Assembly: GCF_030929555.1 (NCBI RefSeq)
Contig: NZ_JAVFVT010000032.1
Coordinates: 1-64,000, forward strand
Direction of reading: 5' to 3'
Origin: Paenibacillus sp. LHD-117
GTDB taxonomy: Bacteria; Bacillota; Bacilli; Paenibacillales; Paenibacillaceae
Length of the DNA: 64,000 bases
Positions 27,391 through 36,377 of the stretch are shown piece after piece (position 1 is the stretch's first letter; each line of letters opens with the position of its first letter). The notes below the pieces were generated by a model that made no database searches, was not told the origin of the DNA, and saw only the letters and a list, made by a program, of their open reading frames with translations. The translations under genes and the position numbers were made by a program.

Positions 27391-28437
27391 ATGAGAAAGT
27401 TTGCGATAGCTGCGGGAGCGATATGCCTGCTGGCGAGCATTGGATGGAGCATCGGATGGAGCATCGGATGGAGCATCAGGGGCAGCCATGCTGCACCCGA
27501 TGCTCCCGTAGCAATCGTGGATGGACTGGAGGTATCGACGCAGGAGTTCAAAGCGGCAATGGCGCTGGAGCGAACGGCCGTCATTCAATCCTTCCAGTCG
27601 AAGAACGGCGCAGAGTACGGTAAAGGCTTCTGGCAGAAGGCGTATGACGGCGTCACGCCGCTGGACGTGCTCAAGGACAGAGCAATGGATGATATCGTGC
27701 GCATCAAGGTTCAGCAGGCGGAGTCGCTCCGGCATGGAATTGAAACGCCGGTCACGTACGAGCAGTTTCTGATCCAATGGAAGAAGGAGAACGAGCGCCG
27801 GAAGGAAGCGGTGCTGGCGGGCGAAGTGATCTACGGGCCCGTGGAATACAGCGAAGAGGATTATTACCGCCATATGCTCAGCAACTTGGTGATCGGGCTC
27901 AAGGGTGAACTCACGGCGGACGAACTGAATCCGAAGCCTTCCGAGATTGAAGCTTACTATGAGGCGAACCAGGATGTTCGGTTCAAAAAGCCGGATGCCA
28001 TGACGATTCGCAAGGTTCTTATTCCTCATTCGGCGTCCTTGCAAGAGGAAGCGCGGGCTGCGGCGGAATCCGTTAGAGCCGCAGCCGAGCGGACCGGCTT
28101 ATCGAAAGCGGCCGCCGAATGGGATCTGGAGCTGACGGAGCAGAGGTTCAGCGAAGCCACCGAAAGGAACGACCGAAAATATGATGCGGAATTGGCGGAG
28201 GCAGCGGAAGGGCTCGCGGTTGGTGAAATAAGCGGGATCGTCGCTTTGCCGGACGGTTATGCTCTTATGGAATGTCTGGAGCGGGAAGAAGGAGGCTATT
28301 ATCCGTTAGAAGAAGCAACGGAGGATATCCGGTTTCTTCTGACGGATCTCAAATATGAGGAATGGCTGGAAAAAGCAGTGCAGGAAGCGGACTTGACCGC
28401 CTATGCGGAGGCGCTCGCGAAGATCGAGGCGGAATAA
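27391..28437 (+). CDS. Secreted PrsA/SurA-like peptidyl-prolyl isomerase or chaperone
   Basis: This exported foldase-like protein of about 348 residues has a short N-terminal membrane segment, then a SurA/PrsA-type helical region starting at VAIVDGLEVSTQEFKAAM. A parvulin-like domain (about 195-300) includes IRKVLIPHSASLQEEARAAAE and GEISGIVALPDGYALMECLE. ATG 27391 is favoured because AAGGAAGGG lies 8 bases upstream, and that ribosome site overlaps the stop of the beta-helix gene, so the two are coupled. The signal segment contains three perfect 12-base repeats (27442-27477, GWSI each). It may fold the upstream beta-helix enzyme after export, as the LnbY chaperone does for LnbX. Confidence 0.75.
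   Translation: MRKFAIAAGAICLLASIGWSIGWSIGWSIRGSHAAPDAPVAIVDGLEVSTQEFKAAMALERTAVIQSFQSKNGAEYGKGFWQKAYDGVTPLDVLKDRAMDDIVRIKVQQAESLRHGIETPVTYEQFLIQWKKENERRKEAVLAGEVIYGPVEYSEEDYYRHMLSNLVIGLKGELTADELNPKPSEIEAYYEANQDVRFKKPDAMTIRKVLIPHSASLQEEARAAAESVRAAAERTGLSKAAAEWDLELTEQRFSEATERNDRKYDAELAEAAEGLAVGEISGIVALPDGYALMECLEREEGGYYPLEEATEDIRFLLTDLKYEEWLEKAVQEADLTAYAEALAKIEAE
27442..27477 (+). repeat. Three perfect 12-base tandem repeats in a signal sequence
   Basis: GGATGGAGCATC occurs three times in a row, encoding GWSI each time in the membrane segment of the foldase. Copy-number change by slippage would alter the length of the signal helix in steps of four residues without shifting the frame. Confidence 0.85.
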
Positions 28438-28459
28438 GCGGCGGCAAGCCGCAGCTATT

Positions 28460-28507
28460 GGCATTCCCCGCGCTGCCGGGGAATGCCTCTTCCTGCCTTA
28501 AGGCAGG
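28460..28507 (+). terminator. Tandem hairpins after foldase gene
   Basis: GGCATTCCCCG (28460-28470) pairs perfectly with CGGGGAATGCC (28477-28487). A second hairpin, CCTGCCTT/AAGGCAGG, follows at 28492-28507. No long T run follows, so the main role may be 3-prime end formation or protection. Confidence 0.6.
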
Positions 28508-28568
28508 CATGCATATAGGATTGAGAGAATGATATTGCAGAGTGGAGCGAAGAAAGATGAAAATTCAT

Positions 28569-29989
28569 CACAATCGCCCAGGATACTCCCGTCTTCTGTA
28601 AGCGGGGGAGGAATGGGCGTCAGGCGTTAGCCTGAATGAGAATTTGTATGTTTTTGTTCTCCCTACTATGCTAAAATAAGGATAGAAAGGAGGCGAACAT
28701 ACGATCGTAACTGTAACGGCAAAAATAAAAATAAAACCGTCAGAAAGCCAAATCGAGGCGCTGTATCAGACGATGACCGCTTTTCGGCAAGGCTGCAATT
28801 TTGTCTCTGCCCTTGTGTTCGATACGAGAGAGCTCGGGCAGTCTGCCCTGCACCGAATGACGTATCATTCCCTTCGCAGCACGCTGGGTCTGCGCTCACA
28901 AATGGCCCAGTCGGTGATGAAAACCGCGATTGCCAGATACAAGACCCTTCGGAGTAACGGCCATGTCAGGACGTTGGTACGCTTTAAGAAACCGGAATAT
29001 GATCTGGTCTGGCATCGGGATTATTCGTTGAACCTGGGCGCTCAACTGTTCTCTGTCAATACGTTGCAGGGCCGTATCAAGGTCCCTTTCGAAGCGAAAG
29101 GAATGGAAGCTTATTTCGACGGTTCTTGGACATTCGGGACAGCTAAGCTGGTCTGTAAAAAGCGGAAGTGGTATTTGCATATTCCCGTGTCGAAAGAAAT
29201 AGCTGTCCCTGAGCGGATGGAGATCGAACAAGTCGTGGGCGTTGATCTGGGCATCAACTTTGTAGCCACAGCGTATGACAGTGATGGCCAAACCGTATTC
29301 TTTCGAGGAAGGCAGCTCAAACAAAAACGAGCGAACTACAAAAGGTTGCGTTCAGAGCTGCAACGCAAACAAACGCCGTCGTCCCGTCGCAGGCTGAAGC
29401 AAATCGGAGAACGAGAAAACCGCTGGATGACTGATGTGAATCATCAAGTTAGTAGGGCACTCGTGATCCGGTATGGGGCGAATACACTGTTTGTACTGGA
29501 GGATTTGACAGGGATTCGGGGGGCAACGGAAAGGGTCAGGCGAAAACATCGATATGTAACGGTATCGTGGGCGTTCCGCCAGCTTCGCGAGATGGTGACG
29601 TACAAGTCGCGGCTTGCGAAGGCGATGACCATTGCCGTAGATCCCAAGCACACCTCGCAAGCCTGTCCGGTATGCGGCCATACGGCAAAAGGAAATCGGG
29701 ATAAACGGGGGCATCGATTCCGTTGCCTGGCCTGTGGCTATGAAAGTAATGATGACCGGATCGGTGCGATGAATCTCTGTCTGAAGGGAAAAGAGTACCT
29801 TCTTGAAGGTGCGGGCTTAGCATGACTAGGCTTGCAGGGTAGCTGTCAGTCTGCCCATCGGTAGGCGTATGCTTACCGAGGATGTAACATCACGTTCTTT
29901 GGAACGCCAAAAGATCGGAGTCGTAGAGACGTTTGTACGATCGGGTCGTTACAAGCTCCCACTTCAAACGATAGTTAAGTGGGGGTCAT
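28569..29989 (+). mobile_element. IS200/IS605-group element carrying tnpB only
   Basis: The element holds a tnpB gene without tnpA. A left-end hairpin lies about 28575-28619 (CTCCCG and CGGGGGAG arms, with CGCCCA/TGGGCG outside). A right-end hairpin has arms 29956-29964 and 29977-29985 (CTCCCACTT and AAGTGGGGG). There is no target duplication or inverted terminal repeat, as expected for this group. It sits in the 5-prime part of a GH20 pseudogene. Without tnpA it would need a TnpA from elsewhere to move. The left boundary is approximate. Confidence 0.65.
28704..29825 (+). CDS. tnpB: TnpB RNA-guided endonuclease
   Basis: This TnpB of about 373 residues is the ancestor-type nuclease of Cas12, guided by RNA made from its own element end. 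RuvC motifs are intact: Asp181 in VVGVDLGIN, Glu266 in FVLEDLTGIR and a final Asp in ESNDDRIGAMN. A zinc ribbon is present as CPVCG and CLACG. In-frame homology begins IVTVTAKIKIKPSESQIEAL, upstream of the first ATG (28773). The only upstream option with a ribosome site (AAAGGAGG, 28686-28693) is the rare start codon ATC at 28704. Either that codon is used or the start has decayed. The gene ends 130 bases before the right-end hairpin. Confidence 0.85.
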   Translation: MVTVTAKIKIKPSESQIEALYQTMTAFRQGCNFVSALVFDTRELGQSALHRMTYHSLRSTLGLRSQMAQSVMKTAIARYKTLRSNGHVRTLVRFKKPEYDLVWHRDYSLNLGAQLFSVNTLQGRIKVPFEAKGMEAYFDGSWTFGTAKLVCKKRKWYLHIPVSKEIAVPERMEIEQVVGVDLGINFVATAYDSDGQTVFFRGRQLKQKRANYKRLRSELQRKQTPSSRRRLKQIGERENRWMTDVNHQVSRALVIRYGANTLFVLEDLTGIRGATERVRRKHRYVTVSWAFRQLREMVTYKSRLAKAMTIAVDPKHTSQACPVCGHTAKGNRDKRGHRFRCLACGYESNDDRIGAMNLCLKGKEYLLEGAGLA

Positions 29990-30009
29990 TGACGTAACAG
30001 GTTTAACGA
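29826..30009 (+). ncRNA. Candidate omega RNA scaffold and guide at right end of TnpB element
   Basis: The sequence between the tnpB stop and the right-end hairpin has several complementary segments, such as GGTAGGCGTATGCTTACC near 29871-29888. It ends in the stem at 29956-29985. In TnpB systems this region is transcribed with tnpB and the roughly 20 bases beyond the element end act as guide. Here that would be about 29990-30009, inside the GH20 pseudogene. Assignment rests on position and family knowledge. Confidence 0.5.
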
Positions 30010-31079
30010 ATGATCAACGTCAAGCGCTGGCCGAAGCGGCGACCTGTTTACGGGCGGCATTGTCAGATGAGGGCATTCCCGTGCATTACGAAGAGGGAGA
30101 CGGCGGAATCGCCGTTCAGTACGATGGACAAGCGGCGGTCGTCTCTTGCGGTGGAGGCTCCCAGTTTGTTCGCGCGTTCGGACTGACGGTAGAAGGCATC
30201 CGAAAAGGCGAGCCGTTCAGCGTGCAAGAGACGCCGTGGTACGATAATTTAGGCGTCATGATTGATTGCTCCCGCAACGCCGTCCTTCATATGGACGCGT
30301 TCCAATCGATCGTTCGGCGTCTCGCGCTTATGGGCTATACGACCCGACCTTGCAGCTGTGGGCGGAGTTCTGCTATAAGAACACGGGGGACGAAGCCGTG
30401 CTGCAGGAACGCTTCGCGACTTGCGCGGGCGGCGACTACGGAGATTTCCTCTCTCTGGATCTCGCCAACCTCGTGCCCGATAACCCTTCGCCCGGCCGAA
30501 GCATGGGCAATCAGGTGTCCAGGCAAATATTTGTTGTATCAGGACGTGTTGTACGGACTGTTCGACAAGCATGTGCAGCCGGCTGCCTATAAGGAGCATT
30601 ACTACAGAAGCGCGGCGCTGCTGAAAGCGGCGGCAGGACGCAATCCGGAATGGCGCTCGCTCTTCGAGACGCAGGCTGCGCTTTGCAGACTGCTGGAGCT
30701 GAAGGCGACTGCAGGTATCGAGATTCGAGAGGCGTACCACAGCAGTGACAAAGAGGAGCTCGGTAATTTCGTGGATACGCTGCTGCCGGAACTAAAGGCA
30801 AGAGCCGAGCTCTTCGTAAACATGTATAAGAAGCAGTGGATGCAAGAGAACAAAATATTCGGCCTGGATGTATTCGATCTGCGAATGGGCGGGCTGCTGC
30901 AGCGAATCGAGACGGCGATCCATCGGATAGGCCAGTATGTACGCGGCGAGGTTCAGACCCTGGAAGAGCTGGATGAGCCGATCCTGACGTTCGACGCGAG
31001 GGAAGATGGCGAATCGAAAGTCATTAGCGTCGCCTTGTGGCATACAATTGCCACGCCTTCGGTTCTTGCGGGCATATAA
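29986..31079 (+). pseudogene. GH20 beta-N-acetylhexosaminidase pseudogene
   Basis: The N-terminal part reads to DNLGVMIDCSRNAVLHMD and LALMGY, matching an intracellular exo-beta-hexosaminidase of family 20. At about 30338 the sequence jumps to a C-terminal region in another frame (YDPTLQLWAEFCYKNTGDE). It returns to the first frame after one extra base near 30519-30523, with KYLLYQDVLYGLFDKHV. Roughly 250 residues, including the catalytic Asp-Glu pair, are missing. Upstream, a TnpB element separates it from a likely first segment at 28557 (ATG after GGAG, reading MKIHHN). The gene therefore carries an insertion, a large deletion and a frameshift. Confidence 0.75.
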
Positions 31080-31124
31080 AGCCGACAGTCATACCATTAT
31101 CTATGAGAAGGAGATAGATTCAAC

Positions 31125-32516
31125 ATGAGAATACTTTATTTGGACTTGGATTCGCTTCGTCCCGATCATTTGGGCTGCTACGGCTATCATCGCAATACGT
31201 CGCCCAACATTGACCGCATAGCGGAGAAGGGCGTTACCTTCACCAACTATTATTGCTCCGATGCGCCGTGCATGCCTTCCCGGACTGCGCTTATGTCGGG
31301 CAGATTCGGGATTCATACCGGCGTTGCGGGCCATGGCGGAACCGCAGCGGATATGCGGCGGGACGGAGCGATCCGGGGCTTCGAGGATCGGCTGAAGCGG
31401 GAGACACTCCCATTTGCTTTGCGGGAAGCGGGCTATAAGACTGCGACGATCAGCACGTTCGCCGACCGGCATTCCGCATGGACGTTTAACGCCGGCTTCC
31501 ATGAAGTTCATAACATCGGGGAAAACGGACTGGAATCGGCGCATCAAGTGCTCCCGACCGCGCTGAAGTGGCTGGAGGACAACGGCCAATCGGAGAAGTG
31601 GTTCCTGCATCTGAACTTCTGGGACCCTCATACGCCTTACCGGGTGCCGGATCCATACGGTCATCCGTTCGCGGATGAACCATTGCCGGAGTGGCTGTCG
31701 GAAGAGGTGTTCCAGTCCCATCTGCAGAAGGAGGGGCAGCATAGCCTTGCGGATATGAACGCGCTAGCGAAATCGCATTACAGCAAGTGGAGCAGGCACG
31801 GCAAGCAGATCGAATCCTACGAGGATATCCGTCTGATTATCGACAATTACGATTGCGCGATCCGCTACATGGATGAACATATCGGGCAAGTGCTGGCGCA
31901 GCTGGAGCGGCTTGGCGTCTTGGAAGAAACGGCTATTCTCATCAGCGCCGACCATGGGGAGAACATGGGCGAGCTTGGTATCTACTCCGAGCACGGCACG
32001 GCCGACCAGGGCACCTGCCGCATCCCGATGATCTTCAGCTGGCCGGGCGGCGCTCGAGGCGTGAGGAACGAAGGGCTGCATTACCATCTGGATCTGGCTC
32101 CAACGTTAGCCGCCCTAGTCGGCGCGAGACATCCGGAGCGCTGGGACGGCATCAGCTATGCGGACTGCATCTCCGGCGCATCCGACCAGGGCAGAGACTA
32201 CCTCGTATTGACGCAATGCGCCCATGTCTGTCAGAGGAGCGTCCGATTCGGCGACTGGCTCTATATTCGGTCCTATCACGACGGCTATCACGGTTTCCCG
32301 AAGGAAATGCTGTTCAACCTGAAGGACGATCCTTACGAGCAGCATAATCTGGCAGAAGCGCGGCGCGATGTGTGCAAGGAGGCCGTCTATCTGCTTAATG
32401 ATTGGCATGACGACATGATGGCGTCGATGGACTGCGATACCGATCCGTTATGGACGGTCATGAGAGAAGGCGGGCCGTTGCATGCGGAGAAGTATCGGAG
32501 CTGGAAAAATCAATAA
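31125..32516 (+). CDS. Formylglycine-dependent sulfatase (second)
   Basis: This 463-residue sulfatase of the arylsulfatase superfamily begins LYLDLDSLRPDHLGCYGY with the metal-binding Asp residues. The activation motif is APCMPSRTALMSG with Cys49 (CxPSR). Metal-binding residues recur in SADHGENMGELGIYSEHG. There is no signal peptide, so it should act in the cytoplasm on imported fragments. GAGAAGGAG precedes the ATG. It is divergent from the first sulfatase in its substrate loops, so the two probably remove sulfate from different positions. A strong terminator follows, and the second importer operon starts downstream. Confidence 0.92.
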   Translation: MRILYLDLDSLRPDHLGCYGYHRNTSPNIDRIAEKGVTFTNYYCSDAPCMPSRTALMSGRFGIHTGVAGHGGTAADMRRDGAIRGFEDRLKRETLPFALREAGYKTATISTFADRHSAWTFNAGFHEVHNIGENGLESAHQVLPTALKWLEDNGQSEKWFLHLNFWDPHTPYRVPDPYGHPFADEPLPEWLSEEVFQSHLQKEGQHSLADMNALAKSHYSKWSRHGKQIESYEDIRLIIDNYDCAIRYMDEHIGQVLAQLERLGVLEETAILISADHGENMGELGIYSEHGTADQGTCRIPMIFSWPGGARGVRNEGLHYHLDLAPTLAALVGARHPERWDGISYADCISGASDQGRDYLVLTQCAHVCQRSVRFGDWLYIRSYHDGYHGFPKEMLFNLKDDPYEQHNLAEARRDVCKEAVYLLNDWHDDMMASMDCDTDPLWTVMREGGPLHAEKYRSWKNQ

Positions 32517-32522
32517 AGGAGT

Positions 32523-32550
32523 AAAGCCGGCGTGTTATGCGCCGGCTTTT
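32523..32550 (+). terminator. Terminator after second sulfatase
   Basis: AAAGCCGGCG (32523-32532) pairs with CGCCGGCTTT (32540-32549) around a 7-base loop, ending in TTTT. Strong rho-independent terminator. Confidence 0.88.
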
Positions 32551-32620
32551 ATTAATGCTTTTGAATCCCGATATGTACAAATCTATTGCACATATGTCGA
32601 ATATTGTGATTGAAAATGAA

Positions 32621-32634
32621 TGAAAGCACTTTCA
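32621..32634. promoter_or_regulatory. cre-like CcpA site upstream of second importer
   Basis: TGAAAGCACTTTCA is a near-perfect palindrome differing from the CcpA cre consensus by one central base (CA for CG). It lies about 125 bases before the first permease of the second importer, consistent with catabolite repression. Its right part is identical to the site at 25269-25282. Confidence 0.5.
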
Positions 32635-32757
32635 TAAGGGAGTCCACATAGAAGGCTGATTATGTCCATACTCCGCTCCCGCCGTCCCTTCTATACTTAA
32701 AAAGCGAACGGTTTTCCATGTATCTACGCAAAATTGCAAAACAAGGAGTGACATCAG

Positions 32758-33699
32758 ATGCACAGCGAGGCAAACGTTCGGACGCCTAAGAAGAAGCTAT
32801 GGAATACGATGCTTCAGTACAAATATTTCTACCTGATGGTGCTGCCGGTCCTGGTATGGTACGCCTTGTTCAGCTATGGCCCGATGTACGGCGTGACGCT
32901 GGCGTTCAAGACGTTCGATTACAGCGGGGGCATTCTAGGCAGTCCATGGATCGGCTTCGATCATTTCCAGAAGATTTGGACCGATACGGATTTCCATGCG
33001 GCGTTCAAAAACACGATCATTATCAGCTTGATGAAGCTGCTGATCAATTTTCCTACGCCGATCATTCTAGCCATTCTAATCCATGAATTTTCGAGGAAGA
33101 CGGCCAAACGGTTTTTCCAGACGGTTCTTACGTTCCCGCACTTCATCTCTTGGGTCGTGCTGGCGGGCATCATTACCACCATCTTAAGCCGGGACGGCGT
33201 CGTGAACCAAATCATCATGTCTCTCGGCTTCGAGTCCATCGCGCCGCTGACGGATAAGGAATCCTTCCGGCCGCTCCTTTATATTACACATATGTGGAGG
33301 GAAATCGGATGGGACTCGATTATTTACCTGGCTGCGCTTGCGGGAATTAACCCCGAATTGTACGAAGCAGCCGAGATGGATGGTGCGAACCGATTCCAAA
33401 GACTGCTTCATATCGCATGGCCAGGCATGAGGAGCACCGTCGCGATCCTGCTTATTCTTCATGTTGGCCAACTTCTGACGCAAGGCGCAAGCTTCGAGCA
33501 AATCTTCAATCTGTACAGCTCGCCGGTCTATCGCGTGGCCGATGTCATCGACACCTATATCTACCGGACGTCGTTCCAAATCGGCGGAGACTTCGGTTAC
33601 ATGACGGCCGCCGGACTCATTAAGTCCGCCATCAGCCTTGTGCTTCTCGTTGTTGCAAACACGATCGTGAAGCGAATGGGTGAGGAAGGACTCTATTAA
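32758..33699 (+). CDS. ABC transporter permease, LplB type
   Basis: This 313-residue permease of the LplB/YtcP polysaccharide-importer group has six predicted helices. Typical segments are YLMVLPVLVWYALFSYGPMYGVTLAFK near the start and the EAA loop YEAAEMDGANRFQRLLHIAWPG (about residues 201-222). CAAGGAG precedes the ATG. It is followed 26 bases later by its partner permease and then by a binding lipoprotein. This importer type takes up large or complex oligosaccharides. Confidence 0.92.
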   Translation: MHSEANVRTPKKKLWNTMLQYKYFYLMVLPVLVWYALFSYGPMYGVTLAFKTFDYSGGILGSPWIGFDHFQKIWTDTDFHAAFKNTIIISLMKLLINFPTPIILAILIHEFSRKTAKRFFQTVLTFPHFISWVVLAGIITTILSRDGVVNQIIMSLGFESIAPLTDKESFRPLLYITHMWREIGWDSIIYLAALAGINPELYEAAEMDGANRFQRLLHIAWPGMRSTVAILLILHVGQLLTQGASFEQIFNLYSSPVYRVADVIDTYIYRTSFQIGGDFGYMTAAGLIKSAISLVLLVVANTIVKRMGEEGLY

Positions 33700-33725
33700 T
33701 CTACGGCTAGGAGGTATTCATACAG

Positions 33726-34622
33726 ATGAAGCTAACGCATGCGAAGAAGAGGAAAAGAATAAGCGCCTTCGATATCGCCGTATATTTCATACTTGGACTG
33801 TTGTCGCTCATTACGCTGTTCCCGTTCTATAACGTGCTCATCATTTCATTCGCCAAGTTCGAAGTCATCAGCCAGTTTAATCTCTACTTGCTGCCATTAT
33901 CCTTCGACCTGACGGCTTACAAGGTGATCATGTCCGACGCGAAGTTCTGGAGCTCTTCAATCAATACGATCATCGTTACCATCGTTGGCGTATTGTTCAG
34001 CATGTCCATTTCGGTTGCGGGAGCATACGCGCTCTCCAAGAAAGGCATGCCAGGCAGGAACGGAATGCTGACGTTAATCCTGTTCACGATGTTCTTCAAC
34101 GGCGGCCTTATTCCATTCTATCTCATTGTCAAGGAATTGGGGCTTGTCAACAATCTACTCGTCATGATTATCCCGGCGGGCCTGAACACGTTCTACTTGA
34201 TTATTATGAAAAACTACTTTGGCACCCTGCCGGAAAGCCTTGAGGAATCCGCGAAGCTGGACGGTGCCAACGATTTGTATATTCTGTTCAAAATCATTCT
34301 GCCCATCTCCGCGCCGTTCATCGCTACTTTCGGCTTATTCTATGCGGTGGAGCGATGGAACGAGTGGTGGTACGCGCTTATCTTCATTAGCGACGCCTCC
34401 AAGACGCCGCTTCAGATTTATTTGAGGGAGACGCTCATCACAAGTAATGGTCTGCTGAACACGCTTGCTCTGCAAGCGGCGGAAAGCGACTCCAGCAAAG
34501 TGTACACGCCGGCTCTGCAGATGGCGACGATCGTCATCTCAAGCTTGCCCATCCTTATGGTATATCCCTTCTTGCAGAAACACTTTGCCAAAGGGATACT
34601 GGTAGGTTCCATTAAAGGATAA
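33726..34622 (+). CDS. ABC transporter permease, YtcP type
   Basis: This 298-residue permease is the second membrane subunit of the LplB/YtcP importer. Hydrophobic helices start at FDIAVYFILGLLSLITLFPF. The EAA loop is EESAKLDGANDLYILFKIILPI, and the tail ends QKHFAKGILVGSIKG as in the family. AGGAGGTATTCATACAG supplies the ribosome site. It is co-transcribed with the preceding permease and the following binding protein. Confidence 0.92.
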   Translation: MKLTHAKKRKRISAFDIAVYFILGLLSLITLFPFYNVLIISFAKFEVISQFNLYLLPLSFDLTAYKVIMSDAKFWSSSINTIIVTIVGVLFSMSISVAGAYALSKKGMPGRNGMLTLILFTMFFNGGLIPFYLIVKELGLVNNLLVMIIPAGLNTFYLIIMKNYFGTLPESLEESAKLDGANDLYILFKIILPISAPFIATFGLFYAVERWNEWWYALIFISDASKTPLQIYLRETLITSNGLLNTLALQAAESDSSKVYTPALQMATIVISSLPILMVYPFLQKHFAKGILVGSIKG

Positions 34623-34690
34623 GGAAATTCATATAGATGCTTGTCCTATCCTAATAAAAGCTTCACAATGACAAAAGGGAGGATTCAACG

Positions 34691-36325
34691 ATGAAAGGTT
34701 CTAAGAAGTATGGCATTATCTTGGCATGTCTGGCTCTGATCGCCTGCTTGCTTGCGGCTTGCAGCGGCAACGGAAATGAGAAGCCGGCAGAGAGCGAGGC
34801 GCCGGCAGCGACGAATTCGGGTACGTCCGGCGAGGACAATCCTTACAGCGAGCCGATGGAAATCTCGGTTGCTATCTGGGATGTGGAAGCAGCAGTCGCA
34901 GAGATCAAGAATGACCCGATCGTGCAGGAGATTCTGAAAAAATTCAATATTACGATTAAGCCGGTCAACACGACCTGGGACGACTATGGCCAGAAGATTC
35001 AGATGTGGGCCGCATCCGGACAACTGCCGGACGTATTCGCTATCGACGCAATCGGCACGCAATATCAGCGCAAGTGGGTGGAGCAAGGCGTAGTCGCTCC
35101 GCTGCCGGACCTTGCAAAGTATCCGAATCTGGCGAAATACTTCGAGGCACCGGACATTGCGGGGCTGGCTGTGGACGGCAAGCAATATACGATTCCGAGA
35201 AGGATGTTCCCGAGCGTAGACTGGAGCGCGCTTGACCGCGTCGTCTACTATCGTTGGGACTTGGCGCAGGCGGCCGGCATTACGAAAGAGCCTGAGACTT
35301 GGGACGAGTTCAAGGCGATGCTGGACGCAATCGTGAAGGCCGATCCAGAAGGCAAAAAGATTACAGGTTTGACGGCTTCGCAAGTGAAGATGATCGGCGG
35401 TCTGTTCTGGCTGTACGGCAACCCGGTTGCGACAAGCGACGGCAGCGGAGCCGATTTCAAATGGATCAAGGAAGACGGCAAGTTTATTCCAGCCGTATTC
35501 TCCAAGAACGCTCTGCCTGCTCTTCAAAACATGAAAGAAATGTTCGACAAAAATCTAATTGATCCGGACATTGCGCTTACTAGCCCGGAGCTTGCTTACG
35601 ATAAATTCGGATCGGGTAAATCCGCGGCCATCCTTGCAGGCGGAGGATTCCTTAACCTGGACAATGCGATCAATACCAAGCGCTGGGTGAACAGCTATCC
35701 CGATAAGGATATTTCGGAACATGTAAAAGTATTGAAGCCTCTGGCAGGTCCCGACGGTGAACGTCATCATGCGATTTTTAAGACGTATTGGTCGGAAAGC
35801 TACTTCAGCGGAAAGATCGATCCGAAGAAACTGGACCGCATCTTGGCGCTGTACGACTATGTACTGTCGCCTGAGGGCAAGGCTCTTATCAACTTCGGCA
35901 AGGAAGGCATCGACTACAAAGTAGAAGGCGACCAGAAAGTGATTCTGGACAAGACGCCGCATCTTGAAAAATACCCTGCCACCGGTTTCCTAAGAGATCT
36001 GGTTGCCTATGAAACGGCAGACAGATACGAAATGAACAACCCGGCAATTGCCCATGAAGGACTCAGACAAGACGCAGTGGACTACATCGACTGGATTCTG
36101 AACAATACGAAGGTGCCGGATTACGACATCCGCTTGACTTACATGTCGACTCCGACCAAAGACAGCTTCACGGTCTTCGACCATGACGATTTGCTGAATG
36201 TGATGCTGTCGAAGGATCCCGTTGAGAAAACTTGGCAGAAGATCGTTGACGACTACAAGTCCAAGGGTCTTGACAAGATGATTGAAGAAGTAAACGCGAA
36301 GGCGAAAGAGCAAGGCATCGAGTAA
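34691..36325 (+). CDS. LplA-type solute-binding lipoprotein
   Basis: This 544-residue lipoprotein has the lipobox LLAAC (Cys24), a disordered Asn/Glu/Ser linker, and a two-lobed binding domain of the large LplA-like type usual for LplB/YtcP importers. Segments include AASGQLPDVFAIDAIG and WVEQGVVAPLPDLAKYPN. AAAGGGAGGA precedes the ATG. It is the last gene of the second importer operon and is followed by a strong terminator. The substrate is not known; its position next to a sulfatase and mucin-type enzymes suggests a complex glycan fragment. Confidence 0.92.
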   Translation: MKGSKKYGIILACLALIACLLAACSGNGNEKPAESEAPAATNSGTSGEDNPYSEPMEISVAIWDVEAAVAEIKNDPIVQEILKKFNITIKPVNTTWDDYGQKIQMWAASGQLPDVFAIDAIGTQYQRKWVEQGVVAPLPDLAKYPNLAKYFEAPDIAGLAVDGKQYTIPRRMFPSVDWSALDRVVYYRWDLAQAAGITKEPETWDEFKAMLDAIVKADPEGKKITGLTASQVKMIGGLFWLYGNPVATSDGSGADFKWIKEDGKFIPAVFSKNALPALQNMKEMFDKNLIDPDIALTSPELAYDKFGSGKSAAILAGGGFLNLDNAINTKRWVNSYPDKDISEHVKVLKPLAGPDGERHHAIFKTYWSESYFSGKIDPKKLDRILALYDYVLSPEGKALINFGKEGIDYKVEGDQKVILDKTPHLEKYPATGFLRDLVAYETADRYEMNNPAIAHEGLRQDAVDYIDWILNNTKVPDYDIRLTYMSTPTKDSFTVFDHDDLLNVMLSKDPVEKTWQKIVDDYKSKGLDKMIEEVNAKAKEQGIE

Positions 36326-36330
36326 TGATG

Positions 36331-36377
36331 AAGCAGGCCATTCAAGGAGGATTTATCTTCCTGAATGGCCTGCTTTT
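36331..36377 (+). terminator. Terminator after second importer operon
   Basis: AAGCAGGCCATTCA (36331-36344) pairs perfectly with TGAATGGCCTGCTT (36362-36375), followed by TTTTGTTATT. The 14-base stem is the strongest terminator in the window. The rest of the gap to 36558 is AT-rich and must hold the promoter for the next operon. Confidence 0.9.

Noticed and set aside
29826..29990. Repeats near the TnpB right end considered as a CRISPR array
   Set aside because: There are no regularly spaced direct repeats or cas genes. The structure fits the right end and guide RNA region of a TnpB element.
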